This document shows, piece after piece, positions 16,646 through 24,753 of a DNA stretch of 64,000 nt. The notes below the pieces were generated by a model. The model was not told the DNA's origin. It saw only the letters and a program-made list of their open reading frames with translations, and made no database searches. The stretch's first letter is position 1. Each line of letters begins with the position of its first letter. Source of the stretch: CAJXZP01 sp963974475 (GTDB lineage: Bacteria > Bacteroidota > Bacteroidia > Flavobacteriales_G > Salibacteraceae); assembly GCA_963974475.1 (NCBI GenBank), contig CAXBCR010000010.1, positions 1-64,000 on the forward strand, in the 5' to 3' direction. Both the position numbers and the translations under genes were made by a program.

Positions 16646-17557
16646 ATGAAACTTTTTTTCGTTCTTATATGTAGTAGTCTTTCGTTCGGATTAGCCGCAC
16701 AAAACTACATTGACTTAGGCAAAATTCATTACGCCAATACTCCTGTAAATCAATTTGATAGTTTAACAAATGGTACTCGTATTCAAGAAATGGGTACAGA
16801 CCTCGTTACTCCAAAGGTATTGAAAAATGGAAACGCCATTATTTCTGGATTTTATGGGGAATATATTTCCACAAAGACCGCCCCTCAAAATTCCCATTTA
16901 ACTTCAGTCTACAGTACCATGTTAAAGGTAGGAATGCAATTTAAATACGGAGATAAATGGGAAGGAACCTACATTTTTCTTCCTAAAATCTCTTCCGATT
17001 TCAAAAAAATTGGTGCTTCCGACTTTCAATATGGCGCCATTGCACTCTTTAAATATAAGAAACGAGAGAAACTGAATTACAAATTCGGAATGTATTACAA
17101 CAGTGAACTATTCGGTCCTTTCTTTGTTCCAATTATTGGATTCTATTACCTTAGTAAAAACGATAAATTAGAAATGAAGGCTATTTTACCTATTTCAGCT
17201 GATATAAATTACAAACTGAAAGAGCGAATTAGAATTGGCGCTAATTTCTTTGCCTTTGTTCGTACCTATCATTTAAATGAACCACATAATGGAAATCCAA
17301 AAAGCTACTTAACTAAAACCACCAACGAGCTTTTTGCCTACTTACAATTTCATGTCACCAAAAGCATCATTTTGCAAACCAAAGCAGGCTACTCCATTGG
17401 TAGAAACTATCGGATTTACGATATCGAGGACCGAATTACGTGGGGAATGTCTGCATTTAAATTTGGGGATAATCGTAATCAATTAAACCCCGATTTTAAG
17501 GATGGATTGATTTTTAGAGCACGTTTAATTTACCGATACCATCTTTCTAAAAAATAA
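16646..17557 (+). CDS. Secreted outer-membrane beta-barrel-like protein (possible DUF6268)
   Basis: 303 aa. Residues 1-18 are a signal peptide ending FGLAAQ. The rest alternates hydrophobic and polar residues with aromatic strand ends (FKYGDKWEGTYIFLP, YKFGMYYNSELFG, FIFRARLIYRYHLSK at the end), as in outer-membrane beta-barrels. The pattern resembles DUF6268 proteins common in Bacteroidota, but this was judged by eye. It is 8 bp upstream of the cysteine-cluster gene, which suggests coexpression. Confidence 0.6.
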   Translation: MKLFFVLICSSLSFGLAAQNYIDLGKIHYANTPVNQFDSLTNGTRIQEMGTDLVTPKVLKNGNAIISGFYGEYISTKTAPQNSHLTSVYSTMLKVGMQFKYGDKWEGTYIFLPKISSDFKKIGASDFQYGAIALFKYKKREKLNYKFGMYYNSELFGPFFVPIIGFYYLSKNDKLEMKAILPISADINYKLKERIRIGANFFAFVRTYHLNEPHNGNPKSYLTKTTNELFAYLQFHVTKSIILQTKAGYSIGRNYRIYDIEDRITWGMSAFKFGDNRNQLNPDFKDGLIFRARLIYRYHLSKK

Positions 17558-17565
17558 GAATACCT

Positions 17566-18078
17566 ATGTTAGATTCATATACCACCTACCTTAAACAGGC
17601 AAAAGCGAATAAAAAAGCCATTAATAGAGAAGTTACCCGTTTTCGGAAAATGCGTAAAGCCAAGGTAGATGACATCATTCATCCGTTGCATGACGCAGCG
17701 TTTGAAAAAGTGGATTGCCTAAAATGTGCCAATTGTTGTAAAACAACAAGTCCATTGTTTACCGAACGGGACATAAAGCGTGTTTCGAAGCATTTAAGAA
17801 TGACTGGAGCGCAATTTAACCAAGAATATCTACAACTGGACGAGGACCAAGAATATGTGCTAAAATCGACTCCTTGCCCCTTTTTGAATGATGATAATTA
17901 TTGCAACATCTATGACGTTCGGCCAAGAGCATGCGCGGAGTACCCACATACCGACCAGGTAAATCAATTGGGAATTTTACAACTAACGCAAACCAACGCC
18001 ACCATTTGTCCTGCGGTGTCAGACATATTCTTGAACTTGATAATGGTTTCGAATGAACTGTATGGGCGTAAAAAGTAA
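17566..18078 (+). CDS. YkgJ-type cysteine-cluster (Fe-S) protein
   Basis: 170 aa. Eight-cysteine pattern of the CxxCxxCC zinc/iron-chelating family: CLKCANCC near residues 46-53, then CPFLNDDNYCNIYDVRPRAC near 106-125, plus a C-terminal ICPAV. The proteins probably bind an iron-sulfur cluster; the reaction is unknown. The first 40 residues are basic and helical. It converges on the GT87 gene with a 16-bp gap. Confidence 0.85.
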   Translation: MLDSYTTYLKQAKANKKAINREVTRFRKMRKAKVDDIIHPLHDAAFEKVDCLKCANCCKTTSPLFTERDIKRVSKHLRMTGAQFNQEYLQLDEDQEYVLKSTPCPFLNDDNYCNIYDVRPRACAEYPHTDQVNQLGILQLTQTNATICPAVSDIFLNLIMVSNELYGRKK

Positions 18079-18094
18079 GCTATTAGCGCCAACC

Positions 18095-19318
18095 TTACTC
18101 CTTCTGGGCTGCTATTAAATGTCCTTTTTGTACTAAGTTGAAAAGCATGTAAAATACGTACAAAAACAAGAGTGTTATCAATTCTAACCGTGGGAAACAT
18201 AACAATTTAACGAGTATCACATCAGTTGTCCACAAGCTTTTTGTAAACCCAATATTAAATAATCCAATCCCGCTAAAAATAGCTAATACAAAAAAGGGAC
18301 TCCACCCTGGGTTATCTTTTTGGTATTGGTAAATAAATAAAACCACAGGAAACAATAAAAGCAGGTAATGATAACTCGCTGAAGCAGGTAATATGGCTAA
18401 GGTTCCTATTCCCAATACAGCTAAAATATAATTGAGCGATTGTTCTCTTTTTGGAAGTAGAGTGATTATCCAAGACATCATTCCTACTATAATCAAATAA
18501 GTAACCAGCGTAAACCCTGATGCCACCTTTGCCGATTCAAACAGATTTAAATACAACGATTTAAAGGATTGAAATGCGATAGCGTTGGACGCTTGTCCGG
18601 CTATCTCACCATTTAAATGAGGCATTAATACGTTTGTAAAATACAATTCAATGGTAGTAAAACCAACCCACCATGAAGTGAAAAATGCTAAAAAAACACC
18701 AGCTACTATGGTGCTTAGCACTATTTTTTTGTTTCCCTTTATAAAATATCCAAACACATAAACAATTGGAAAGTATTTGAATAATATCCCGATGGTCAGC
18801 AGTATTCCTGCCCAAATATTTTGTTCTTTTTGAGATAAGTAATACGCAAGAAAAACTAAAAAAGTGAGCACTAAATAAAACTGACCTAAGTAAAAGTTAT
18901 TAATTAAGTTAACTCCCATAACTAACACTATTAAAGCACTATATATTGCCGACCAATTCGTGATTTCTCGAACCAATCGAATCAATAAAAGCAAGAGACC
19001 TATGTTGAAAATAGTCCAAACTTGCTTGGCAACCAAAGCAGATAAACCACTAAAAGGTAACATCATAAATACCGTTGCAGGCGGAAATGGGGTGAATTTA
19101 GCGAAGGGTATCCCTATCTGATTTGCTTCATTTAAAAACCAAGCATTATCGTAAAATTTCGCAACACTTTCTCCGGCTATAAAGAGCTTGGATGCCAAAT
19201 AATAGTTAGGGAAATCAGAATTTAGATGCATAAACCCAGGCACTATTCCCTTCCATACCAATAAAATGGAGAGTAGCGCCACGGCAGTTTTTGCTAAAAT
19301 CGAGAATTTAAATTTCAT
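18095..19318 (-). CDS. GT87/DUF2029-type membrane glycosyltransferase
   Basis: 407 aa with about nine to ten hydrophobic segments. The extracytoplasmic loop after the first helix contains LNSDFPNYYLASKLFIAGES, matching the conserved D-containing loop of DUF2029/GT87 polyprenyl-phosphate-dependent transferases. YFPIVYVFGYF and a basic following loop also fit. Lies 17 bp downstream of the GT9 gene on the same strand, so both probably act in cell-surface glycan or LPS assembly. Acceptor and sugar are not predictable. Confidence 0.78.
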   Translation of the reverse strand: MKFKFSILAKTAVALLSILLVWKGIVPGFMHLNSDFPNYYLASKLFIAGESVAKFYDNAWFLNEANQIGIPFAKFTPFPPATVFMMLPFSGLSALVAKQVWTIFNIGLLLLLIRLVREITNWSAIYSALIVLVMGVNLINNFYLGQFYLVLTFLVFLAYYLSQKEQNIWAGILLTIGILFKYFPIVYVFGYFIKGNKKIVLSTIVAGVFLAFFTSWWVGFTTIELYFTNVLMPHLNGEIAGQASNAIAFQSFKSLYLNLFESAKVASGFTLVTYLIIVGMMSWIITLLPKREQSLNYILAVLGIGTLAILPASASYHYLLLLFPVVLFIYQYQKDNPGWSPFFVLAIFSGIGLFNIGFTKSLWTTDVILVKLLCFPRLELITLLFLYVFYMLFNLVQKGHLIAAQKE

Positions 19319-19335
19319 CGCTAATCTCTTTAAAC

Positions 19336-20439
19336 TTACGTTCCTAATAACTCTTGAACAGCTGCCATTACCCTATCAGATGATAAGTCATGCATGCAAC
19401 TGATTTTATGCGCACATGCCTCACCCATTTCAGAATTGGAAGTGATAAAGCACGGACTACAACTCATATTTAAGGATACATTTTTAAGCCATGCAAATTC
19501 TTCATAGCCAGAATAACTCGCGTGCGTTGGCCCCCAAATCACCACCGTTGGTGTTTTTAAATATACCGCTAAATGCATCGGCCCAGAGTCGTTGGTTACA
19601 AACAAATTAGACTGCTTCAATTCAGTAGCTAATCGGGTTAAATCCCATTCCCCGCAGGTATTTGTCACGGTCACCGACTTTTGCGCTAAACGAGTCGTCA
19701 ACTGATCTACATATTCAAAATCAGTCACTGCACCGGTTAAGAAAATTTTCATTCCTGGAAATAAGGTAGTTATTTTCAAAATAACCTCTTCAAACTTCGC
19801 TAATGGGTATCTTCTTTCTATCAAATAATCACTCGCATTTATATTAACCAAAATTTGAGGCTTTCGCTTAGGCTCTTGAGTCTCCTTGAGTTCCAAAACC
19901 GTTTTATTCTTAACTAGAAATGGAATTAGGGTTTCAAATAATTCGGTATGACTGCGGCCCTCAATATCAAAACGTGAGTCCCTAGCTCCCATTCTATCCG
20001 GTTTTAAATCAAAATATACCGAATCAGAATTTGCAACTACCGCTAGATACTTTCGTAGAATCGAACAGGAATTGGACGCCCTTTCGGTATCAATCACCAA
20101 ATTGAAGGTATATTTAAAAGGTAATAGCAAACTTTGTAGCAATAATCCGCTCCAGCTCTTATCAATATATATGGTGTTTTTGTAGCCTAATATCTCGCAT
20201 ATTTCTTGGTTATGAGAAAAGGTGCAGAGAATAATATGCTCCGTATTTATATTTTCCTTTTGCAAAACAGCGGTTAGTTTAATCAAACTTCCCATGCCCA
20301 TTAACTTGATTAACAAGACTTTTTTTACTTGGGTAGGCTTGGAAACCGTCACTTTTCGTATGATGAAAAACAGGAATTCCCCTATCCCATTGGGAACAGT
20401 CATCCATTTATCCACATGTACTAAGAAAGATGGTTTCAT
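19336..20439 (-). CDS. Glycosyltransferase family 9 (heptosyltransferase-like)
   Basis: 367 aa from the ATG at 20439; a TTG seven codons upstream is possible but less likely. GT9 features: VKKVLLIKLMGMGSLIKLTAV near residue 45 (nucleotide-fold start), LVIDTERAS, then TNDSGPMHLAVYLKTPTVVIWGPT in the sugar-nucleotide binding half, and CSPC plus CMHDLSSDRVMAAV near the end. The family transfers heptose or similar sugars from ADP- or other nucleotide donors to lipopolysaccharide. The N-terminal 40 residues before the Rossmann fold are an extension. First gene of the pair with GT87. Confidence 0.86.
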   Translation of the reverse strand: MKPSFLVHVDKWMTVPNGIGEFLFFIIRKVTVSKPTQVKKVLLIKLMGMGSLIKLTAVLQKENINTEHIILCTFSHNQEICEILGYKNTIYIDKSWSGLLLQSLLLPFKYTFNLVIDTERASNSCSILRKYLAVVANSDSVYFDLKPDRMGARDSRFDIEGRSHTELFETLIPFLVKNKTVLELKETQEPKRKPQILVNINASDYLIERRYPLAKFEEVILKITTLFPGMKIFLTGAVTDFEYVDQLTTRLAQKSVTVTNTCGEWDLTRLATELKQSNLFVTNDSGPMHLAVYLKTPTVVIWGPTHASYSGYEEFAWLKNVSLNMSCSPCFITSNSEMGEACAHKISCMHDLSSDRVMAAVQELLGT

Positions 20440-20661
20440 TAAAATTTTAGCCGTTGGCAATCGCTACAAAAAAACCAAAAATAACCTTAAAGTGACAAGT
20501 CTCTATATGTAATTCAAATTAGACCTACAGATTACCCTCGTCAAGGCTAAAAATTAGCGACTATCGCATTGAAATTAGTAGACATACCAATGCATATGTA
20601 GGGAAATATGGAAATAATAATTTGAAATTGGAACAAACGTGTGTATGAAATTCCAAGAATA

Positions 20662-22167
20662 TTAATACCGTGAACGGATACTAGTATCTAATTTACGATT
20701 GTAATCTTCGGTCAACCATTTTAAGTAATTAATGGTTGAATTACAGATGCAATACGAGTACTTTTTGATTCTCGCATCAATATCATCTTTCAAATACCGT
20801 GTTAAATACAAAGCGTCAAATAAATCATCAGCGTTATCCACACACAATTGCGTTTGTTGTTCAATAGAACGCTCTAACGCCACTTTTGGACGTAAACATT
20901 CGTGAATTACTTGTTTATATTCCGCTTCAATATCAAAATGCACATCTTTCGATTTTGCAAAATGTTTTCGAATATCTTCCGGCATTTCGTAAACAAAATT
21001 TCGTTGAATATCGTCATCATTCATGATGTTGTTCAAGTAATGCAACGGTGATCTAAAAATTCTACGCCAGTCAATTGCCGCACCCCATAATCCAAAACGC
21101 GCCACATTATTACCCAAATCAATCACTTGAAATTCGTTTTTTCCCGGAATAATACGAGACCCACGACCAATCATTTGATAGTATAAGGTTAATGATTTAG
21201 TTGCTCTATTTAAGATAATGGTTTCCACAGTGGGCTCATCAAATCCAGTGGTTAAAATCCCAACAGAAGTCAATACCGCATTGGGTGTAACCTTAAACCA
21301 ATGAATAATATCTCTACGTTCTTGGCCAGTGTGCGTATTATCTAAATGACGTACATCATACCCTGCATGGCGAAAGGTTTCTAAAACGTGCTTAGAGGTT
21401 TGAATACCGTTATTAAAAATCAAGGTTTTCTTACCCAAAGATTTTTCTTCATACGCATTCAACAATTTCTCTTGCATAATAAAATTACCATACAATCTTT
21501 CGGAAGATGCAACGGTATAATCACCATTTGCGCCAATTTTCAACGAACTTAAATTTACTTGAAGGGTCGATGTAATGGCATTTGCCAAATATTTATTCTT
21601 AATTAAAGATGCAATACTCTCTCCAACAAATACATCATCGTAATTATCCTTCATAGGAAGTTTCATATTAGAACTCAACGGGGTTGCCGTTACTCCTAAA
21701 ATAGATGATTTCTCAAAATACTTAAATAACTTACGAAATGAGTTGTAATGGGCTTCATCAATAATAACTAGACCTATATTATCTACATTGGTTTCATTGT
21801 CACGCAAACGGTTGTTTAAGGTTTCCACCATTGCTACAAACGAATCGAAGTCTTCTTCAAAAGGAATATGCTTGATTTTACTATCAAAAATCATATTCTT
21901 TACATCAAAATCAGACAACATATTTGAAGTTTGCACACATAACTCAATTCGGTGGGTTAGAATAAGTACCTTTTTATTGTGCTTTTCGATAAATCGTTTT
22001 GCGATTTCAGAAAAAATAACCGTTTTCCCTCCACCAGTTGGTAGTTGATACAAGAGATTAAATCCATCCTCTTCAACATCCAATTTGCCGATAATCTGGT
22101 CAATTGCAGTTTGTTGATAGGGATATAACCGTTTTATTGCTTTTTCTTCAACTAAATTTACAGACAT
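20662..22167 (-). CDS. DEAD/DEAH-box superfamily 2 helicase
   Basis: 501 aa. Motif I LPTGGGKTVIFSEIA near residue 45, motif II VIIDEAHYNS near 137, motif III GVTATPLSS near 157, and motif VI YYQMIGRGSRIIPGKNEFQVIDLG near 330. The C-terminal 130 residues have no recognised domain. It resembles the ResIII/SSL2-type helicases found as single housekeeping genes in Flavobacteriales. It sits alone, with about 200 bp before and 170 bp after it without other strong signals. Its exact nucleic-acid role is not evident. Confidence 0.85.
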   Translation of the reverse strand: MSVNLVEEKAIKRLYPYQQTAIDQIIGKLDVEEDGFNLLYQLPTGGGKTVIFSEIAKRFIEKHNKKVLILTHRIELCVQTSNMLSDFDVKNMIFDSKIKHIPFEEDFDSFVAMVETLNNRLRDNETNVDNIGLVIIDEAHYNSFRKLFKYFEKSSILGVTATPLSSNMKLPMKDNYDDVFVGESIASLIKNKYLANAITSTLQVNLSSLKIGANGDYTVASSERLYGNFIMQEKLLNAYEEKSLGKKTLIFNNGIQTSKHVLETFRHAGYDVRHLDNTHTGQERRDIIHWFKVTPNAVLTSVGILTTGFDEPTVETIILNRATKSLTLYYQMIGRGSRIIPGKNEFQVIDLGNNVARFGLWGAAIDWRRIFRSPLHYLNNIMNDDDIQRNFVYEMPEDIRKHFAKSKDVHFDIEAEYKQVIHECLRPKVALERSIEQQTQLCVDNADDLFDALYLTRYLKDDIDARIKKYSYCICNSTINYLKWLTEDYNRKLDTSIRSRY

Positions 22168-22337
22168 ATAACAACTCGTTTATCTTTCAAAAGTTGGCAA
22201 AAGTAATGAATTCTTAAAGTTATATTGTACTGTATACCCAACTAATCCAATGAATTTATGTTTTTTTTATGGTGACAATTCACACCAAAAAGAGTTGTTT
22301 TTTAATCCAATTTTGCTATGCAATTAAAAATTTTGAT

Positions 22338-22484
22338 ATGTCTGGTTCAGAAACCATTACCAATATTCTATTAATTCTTGTAGTTCTTCATTTTTTTGTA
22401 GGATTTGGATACCTCATTTACAAGCTATCACCCCAAAAAAAGAAAAAAAGCAAGCCTAAACAGGAGAATAAAAAAAGGAATTAA
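22338..22484 (+). CDS. Small single-pass membrane protein, 48 aa
   Basis: Starts MSGSETITNILLILVV; one hydrophobic helix (about residues 8-30) is followed by a strongly basic tail (SPQKKKKSKPKQENKKRN). A longer upstream start exists, but the ATG at 22338 begins just before the helix. Sits between the helicase and tryptophanase genes with its own spacer. Function is unknown. Confidence 0.5.
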   Translation: MSGSETITNILLILVVLHFFVGFGYLIYKLSPQKKKKSKPKQENKKRN

Positions 22485-22579
22485 TCTTTTACTGGTAAAT
22501 AATTTAATCATGTATTCAGATGATTGTTATCATGTAATGTGTGTCAATTTATAACCAATTTTGAGCAAATTATACACAG

Positions 22580-23962
22580 ATGGCAATTAAAACAATTATA
22601 GAACCGTTTAAAATTAAAATGGTTGAGCCTATCCGAATGAGTTCGGAAGAAGAGCGAATTGAATATCTTGAAATAGCACATAACAATACCTTTTTACTAA
22701 AATCGGATAACGTAATAATTGATTTATTAACCGATAGTGGCACCTCTGCTATGAGTGCCAAGCAATGGGCTGGCGTTATGGAAGGTGACGAATCGTATGC
22801 TGGTTCTAGCTCTTGGCTAAAAATGGAGGCGCAAATCAAAGACCAAACAGGTTGTAAGTATATTTTACCTACCCACCAAGGTCGTGCAGGTGAACGTATT
22901 TTATACGGCCATTTAGGAGGCCCTGGAAAAGTATTCATTAGCAATACTCATTTTGATACCACTCGTGCCAATATTGAGTTTTCTGGATCTACTGCGTATG
23001 ACATCCCTATTGAAGAAGGCAAAAATCCTGCATTGGAATACCCTTTTAAAGGAAACATGGATACCGCTAAATTAGAAGAGCTGATTTTGGGTCATGGTGC
23101 AAAAAACATTGGTGCTGTTATTCTTACCGTTACCAATAATAGTGGCGGTGGGCAGCCTGTGAGCATGAAAAATGCGAAAGCAATAAGTAAAATTTGTAAA
23201 AAGCACAAAGTACTATTTATTCTTGATTCTTGCAGAATTGCCGAAAACGCATACTTCATCAAACATAGAGAAAAAGGTTTCGGAAATTATACCTACCTCG
23301 ACATTGCCAAAGAAATGTATCGTTTGGCAGATGGTGCGGTAATGAGCTTGAAAAAAGATGGCTTGGTAAATATGGGTGGTTTTATATCTCTAAGAAATCA
23401 GGAATTAGCAGAAGCATGTCAAAACTTACTCATCATTACTGAGGGATTCGCTACCTATGGTGGCCTTTCAGGACGTGATATGGAAGCAATCGCTCAAGGT
23501 TTACAAGAAGTTTACCGACCAGATTATTTGCGTTACCGTATTAAAAGTACCGGTTTCTTAGGAGATAATTTACATAAAATGGGCGTACCAATTATGCGTC
23601 CTACAGGTGGTCACGCGGTTTATATAGATGCCAAAGCATTTTATCCACATATTCCAGTAGATCAATATCCAGGTCAAGCATTGGTATTAGAATTATACAA
23701 AAAAGGGGGCATTAGAGCCGTGGAAATTGGCTCCGTAATGTTTGGTAAATATGATGTGAATGGTAAATTGGTACCTGCAACCATGGAATTGGTTCGATTA
23801 GCCATGCCAAGAAGGGTATATACCCAAAGTCATGTAGAATATATTTTAGAAGTTTTTGAAGAGCTTATCAAAGAAAAAGACCAAGCAAAAGGTTTGAAAA
23901 TCATCAAAGAGCCTCAGTTCTTGCGCCACTTTACGGCTCATTTTGAAGTGATTGAAGATTAA
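22580..23962 (+). CDS. tnaA: Tryptophanase (L-tryptophan indole-lyase)
   Basis: 460 aa, the usual length. Splits L-tryptophan into indole, pyruvate and ammonia using PLP. The PLP lysine is in MSLKKDGLVNMGG (Lys about 259, equivalent to E. coli Lys270). Other signs: DLLTDSGTSAMSAKQWAGVMEGDESYAGS near the N-terminus (spanning two conserved blocks), LPTHQGRAGERIL, and TNNSGGGQPVSMKN. A tyrosine phenol-lyase is the close alternative; motif reading alone cannot fully separate the two. No TnaC-like leader peptide or TnaB permease gene is beside it, so Trp-attenuation as in E. coli is not evident. Confidence 0.9.
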   Translation: MAIKTIIEPFKIKMVEPIRMSSEEERIEYLEIAHNNTFLLKSDNVIIDLLTDSGTSAMSAKQWAGVMEGDESYAGSSSWLKMEAQIKDQTGCKYILPTHQGRAGERILYGHLGGPGKVFISNTHFDTTRANIEFSGSTAYDIPIEEGKNPALEYPFKGNMDTAKLEELILGHGAKNIGAVILTVTNNSGGGQPVSMKNAKAISKICKKHKVLFILDSCRIAENAYFIKHREKGFGNYTYLDIAKEMYRLADGAVMSLKKDGLVNMGGFISLRNQELAEACQNLLIITEGFATYGGLSGRDMEAIAQGLQEVYRPDYLRYRIKSTGFLGDNLHKMGVPIMRPTGGHAVYIDAKAFYPHIPVDQYPGQALVLELYKKGGIRAVEIGSVMFGKYDVNGKLVPATMELVRLAMPRRVYTQSHVEYILEVFEELIKEKDQAKGLKIIKEPQFLRHFTAHFEVIED

Positions 23963-23984
23963 ATATTAGCCTATTAAAAAAATA

Positions 23985-24110
23985 GTGCAACATTACATGT
24001 ACGGTTCTCGTATAAGAGCTCATCGAAAGGAGAAATTGATTTCCCCTGCACCATCGAAGAGTTCAAGTAGGTAATGAACTAGTCCTTTTTAGGACGGCAC
24101 AAAACCCAAA
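23985..24110 (+). ncRNA. Candidate structured RNA between tnaA and its terminator
   Basis: The 150 bp between the tnaA stop and a strong terminator is rich in complementary segments: GTGC (23985-23988) with GCAC (24097-24100), CATTAC (23991-23996) with GTAATG (24071-24076), AGGAGAAAT (24028-24036) with ATTTCCCCT (24039-24047), GTTCA (24061-24065) with TGAAC (24075-24079), and GTCC (24082-24085) with GGAC (24092-24095). It could be a small RNA or a folded 3' UTR. No match to a known RNA family was recognised and no promoter was identified. Confidence 0.35.
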
Positions 24111-24146
24111 AACTCCTCTTCCATTTGGAAGGGGAGTTTTTTTTTT
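24111..24146 (+). terminator. Terminator after tnaA / candidate RNA
   Basis: AACTCCTCTTCC (24111-24122) pairs with GGAAGGGGAGTT (24127-24138) around a 4-base loop and is followed by a run of T. Confidence 0.85.
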
Positions 24147-24162
24147 AAGTTGAAAAAATGAA

Positions 24163-24198
24163 ACAAAAAAAAGTCTGTTTACATTAGGTAAACAGACT
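24163..24198 (-). terminator. Terminator after trxA
   Basis: AGTCTGTTTAC (24172-24182) and GTAAACAGACT (24188-24198) form a perfect 11-bp stem with a 5-base loop. Read on the minus strand it ends in a T-run, 25 bp after the trxA stop. Confidence 0.85.
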
Positions 24199-24222
24199 CT
24201 AAATATTTTCAAGAAATTAAGC

Positions 24223-24540
24223 CTACATTAAAGCAGTCAATTTTCCTGCTAAAACATCTTTTGAGGTTGCGCCAACTTGTTTATCAGCAATCTCTCCGTT
24301 TTTAATGTATAAAACAGTTGGAATATTTCTAATTCCAAATTTCATAGCTGCTTGTGGGTTTTCATCCACATTTACTTTACCTACTAAAGCATTTTCGCCT
24401 TGTTCTTTTGAAATTTCTTCAACTAAAGGTCCAATTAAACGACATGGTCCACACCATTCTGCCCAAAAGTCAAGCAAAACCGGTTTGTCACTGTTCATTA
24501 CTAATTCGTCAAAGTTTGCATCTGTGATTTCTACTGCCAT
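24223..24540 (-). CDS. trxA: Thioredoxin
   Basis: 105 aa, typical thioredoxin length. The active site is WAEWCGPCRLIGP near residue 28, with the conserved cis-proline region RNIPTVLYIKNGE near 74. A cytoplasmic dithiol-disulfide oxidoreductase that reduces ribonucleotide reductase, peroxiredoxins and other proteins. No signal peptide. Single gene with its own terminator. Confidence 0.97.
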   Translation of the reverse strand: MAVEITDANFDELVMNSDKPVLLDFWAEWCGPCRLIGPLVEEISKEQGENALVGKVNVDENPQAAMKFGIRNIPTVLYIKNGEIADKQVGATSKDVLAGKLTALM

Positions 24541-24753
24541 AATCTATATTTTAAAGTTTTTTTTTCGTTTTTATCGGGGACAAATTTAAGCTATCGACTC
24601 GAATAATTTTTGTAATTCGCACTACAAATCACATCTATTATTCACAATAATTGTTATTAATTTATTACTGAAAACAATAATATTTGATTTAGGAACGGTG
24701 GAATAATCAATGGCGACCGACTCCTCTATCACCCAAAGAATTACATTTGCGTC

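Noticed and set aside
22269..22337. Longer form of the small membrane protein starting at 22269.
   Set aside because: The added residues are not needed for the membrane helix and the ATG at 22338 gives the simpler protein.
23990..24030. TGTACGGTTCT looks like the 3' half of a group II intron domain V.
   Set aside because: No matching GAGCCGTA 5' half lies upstream, there is no reverse transcriptase gene, and the spacing does not fit domain V/VI.
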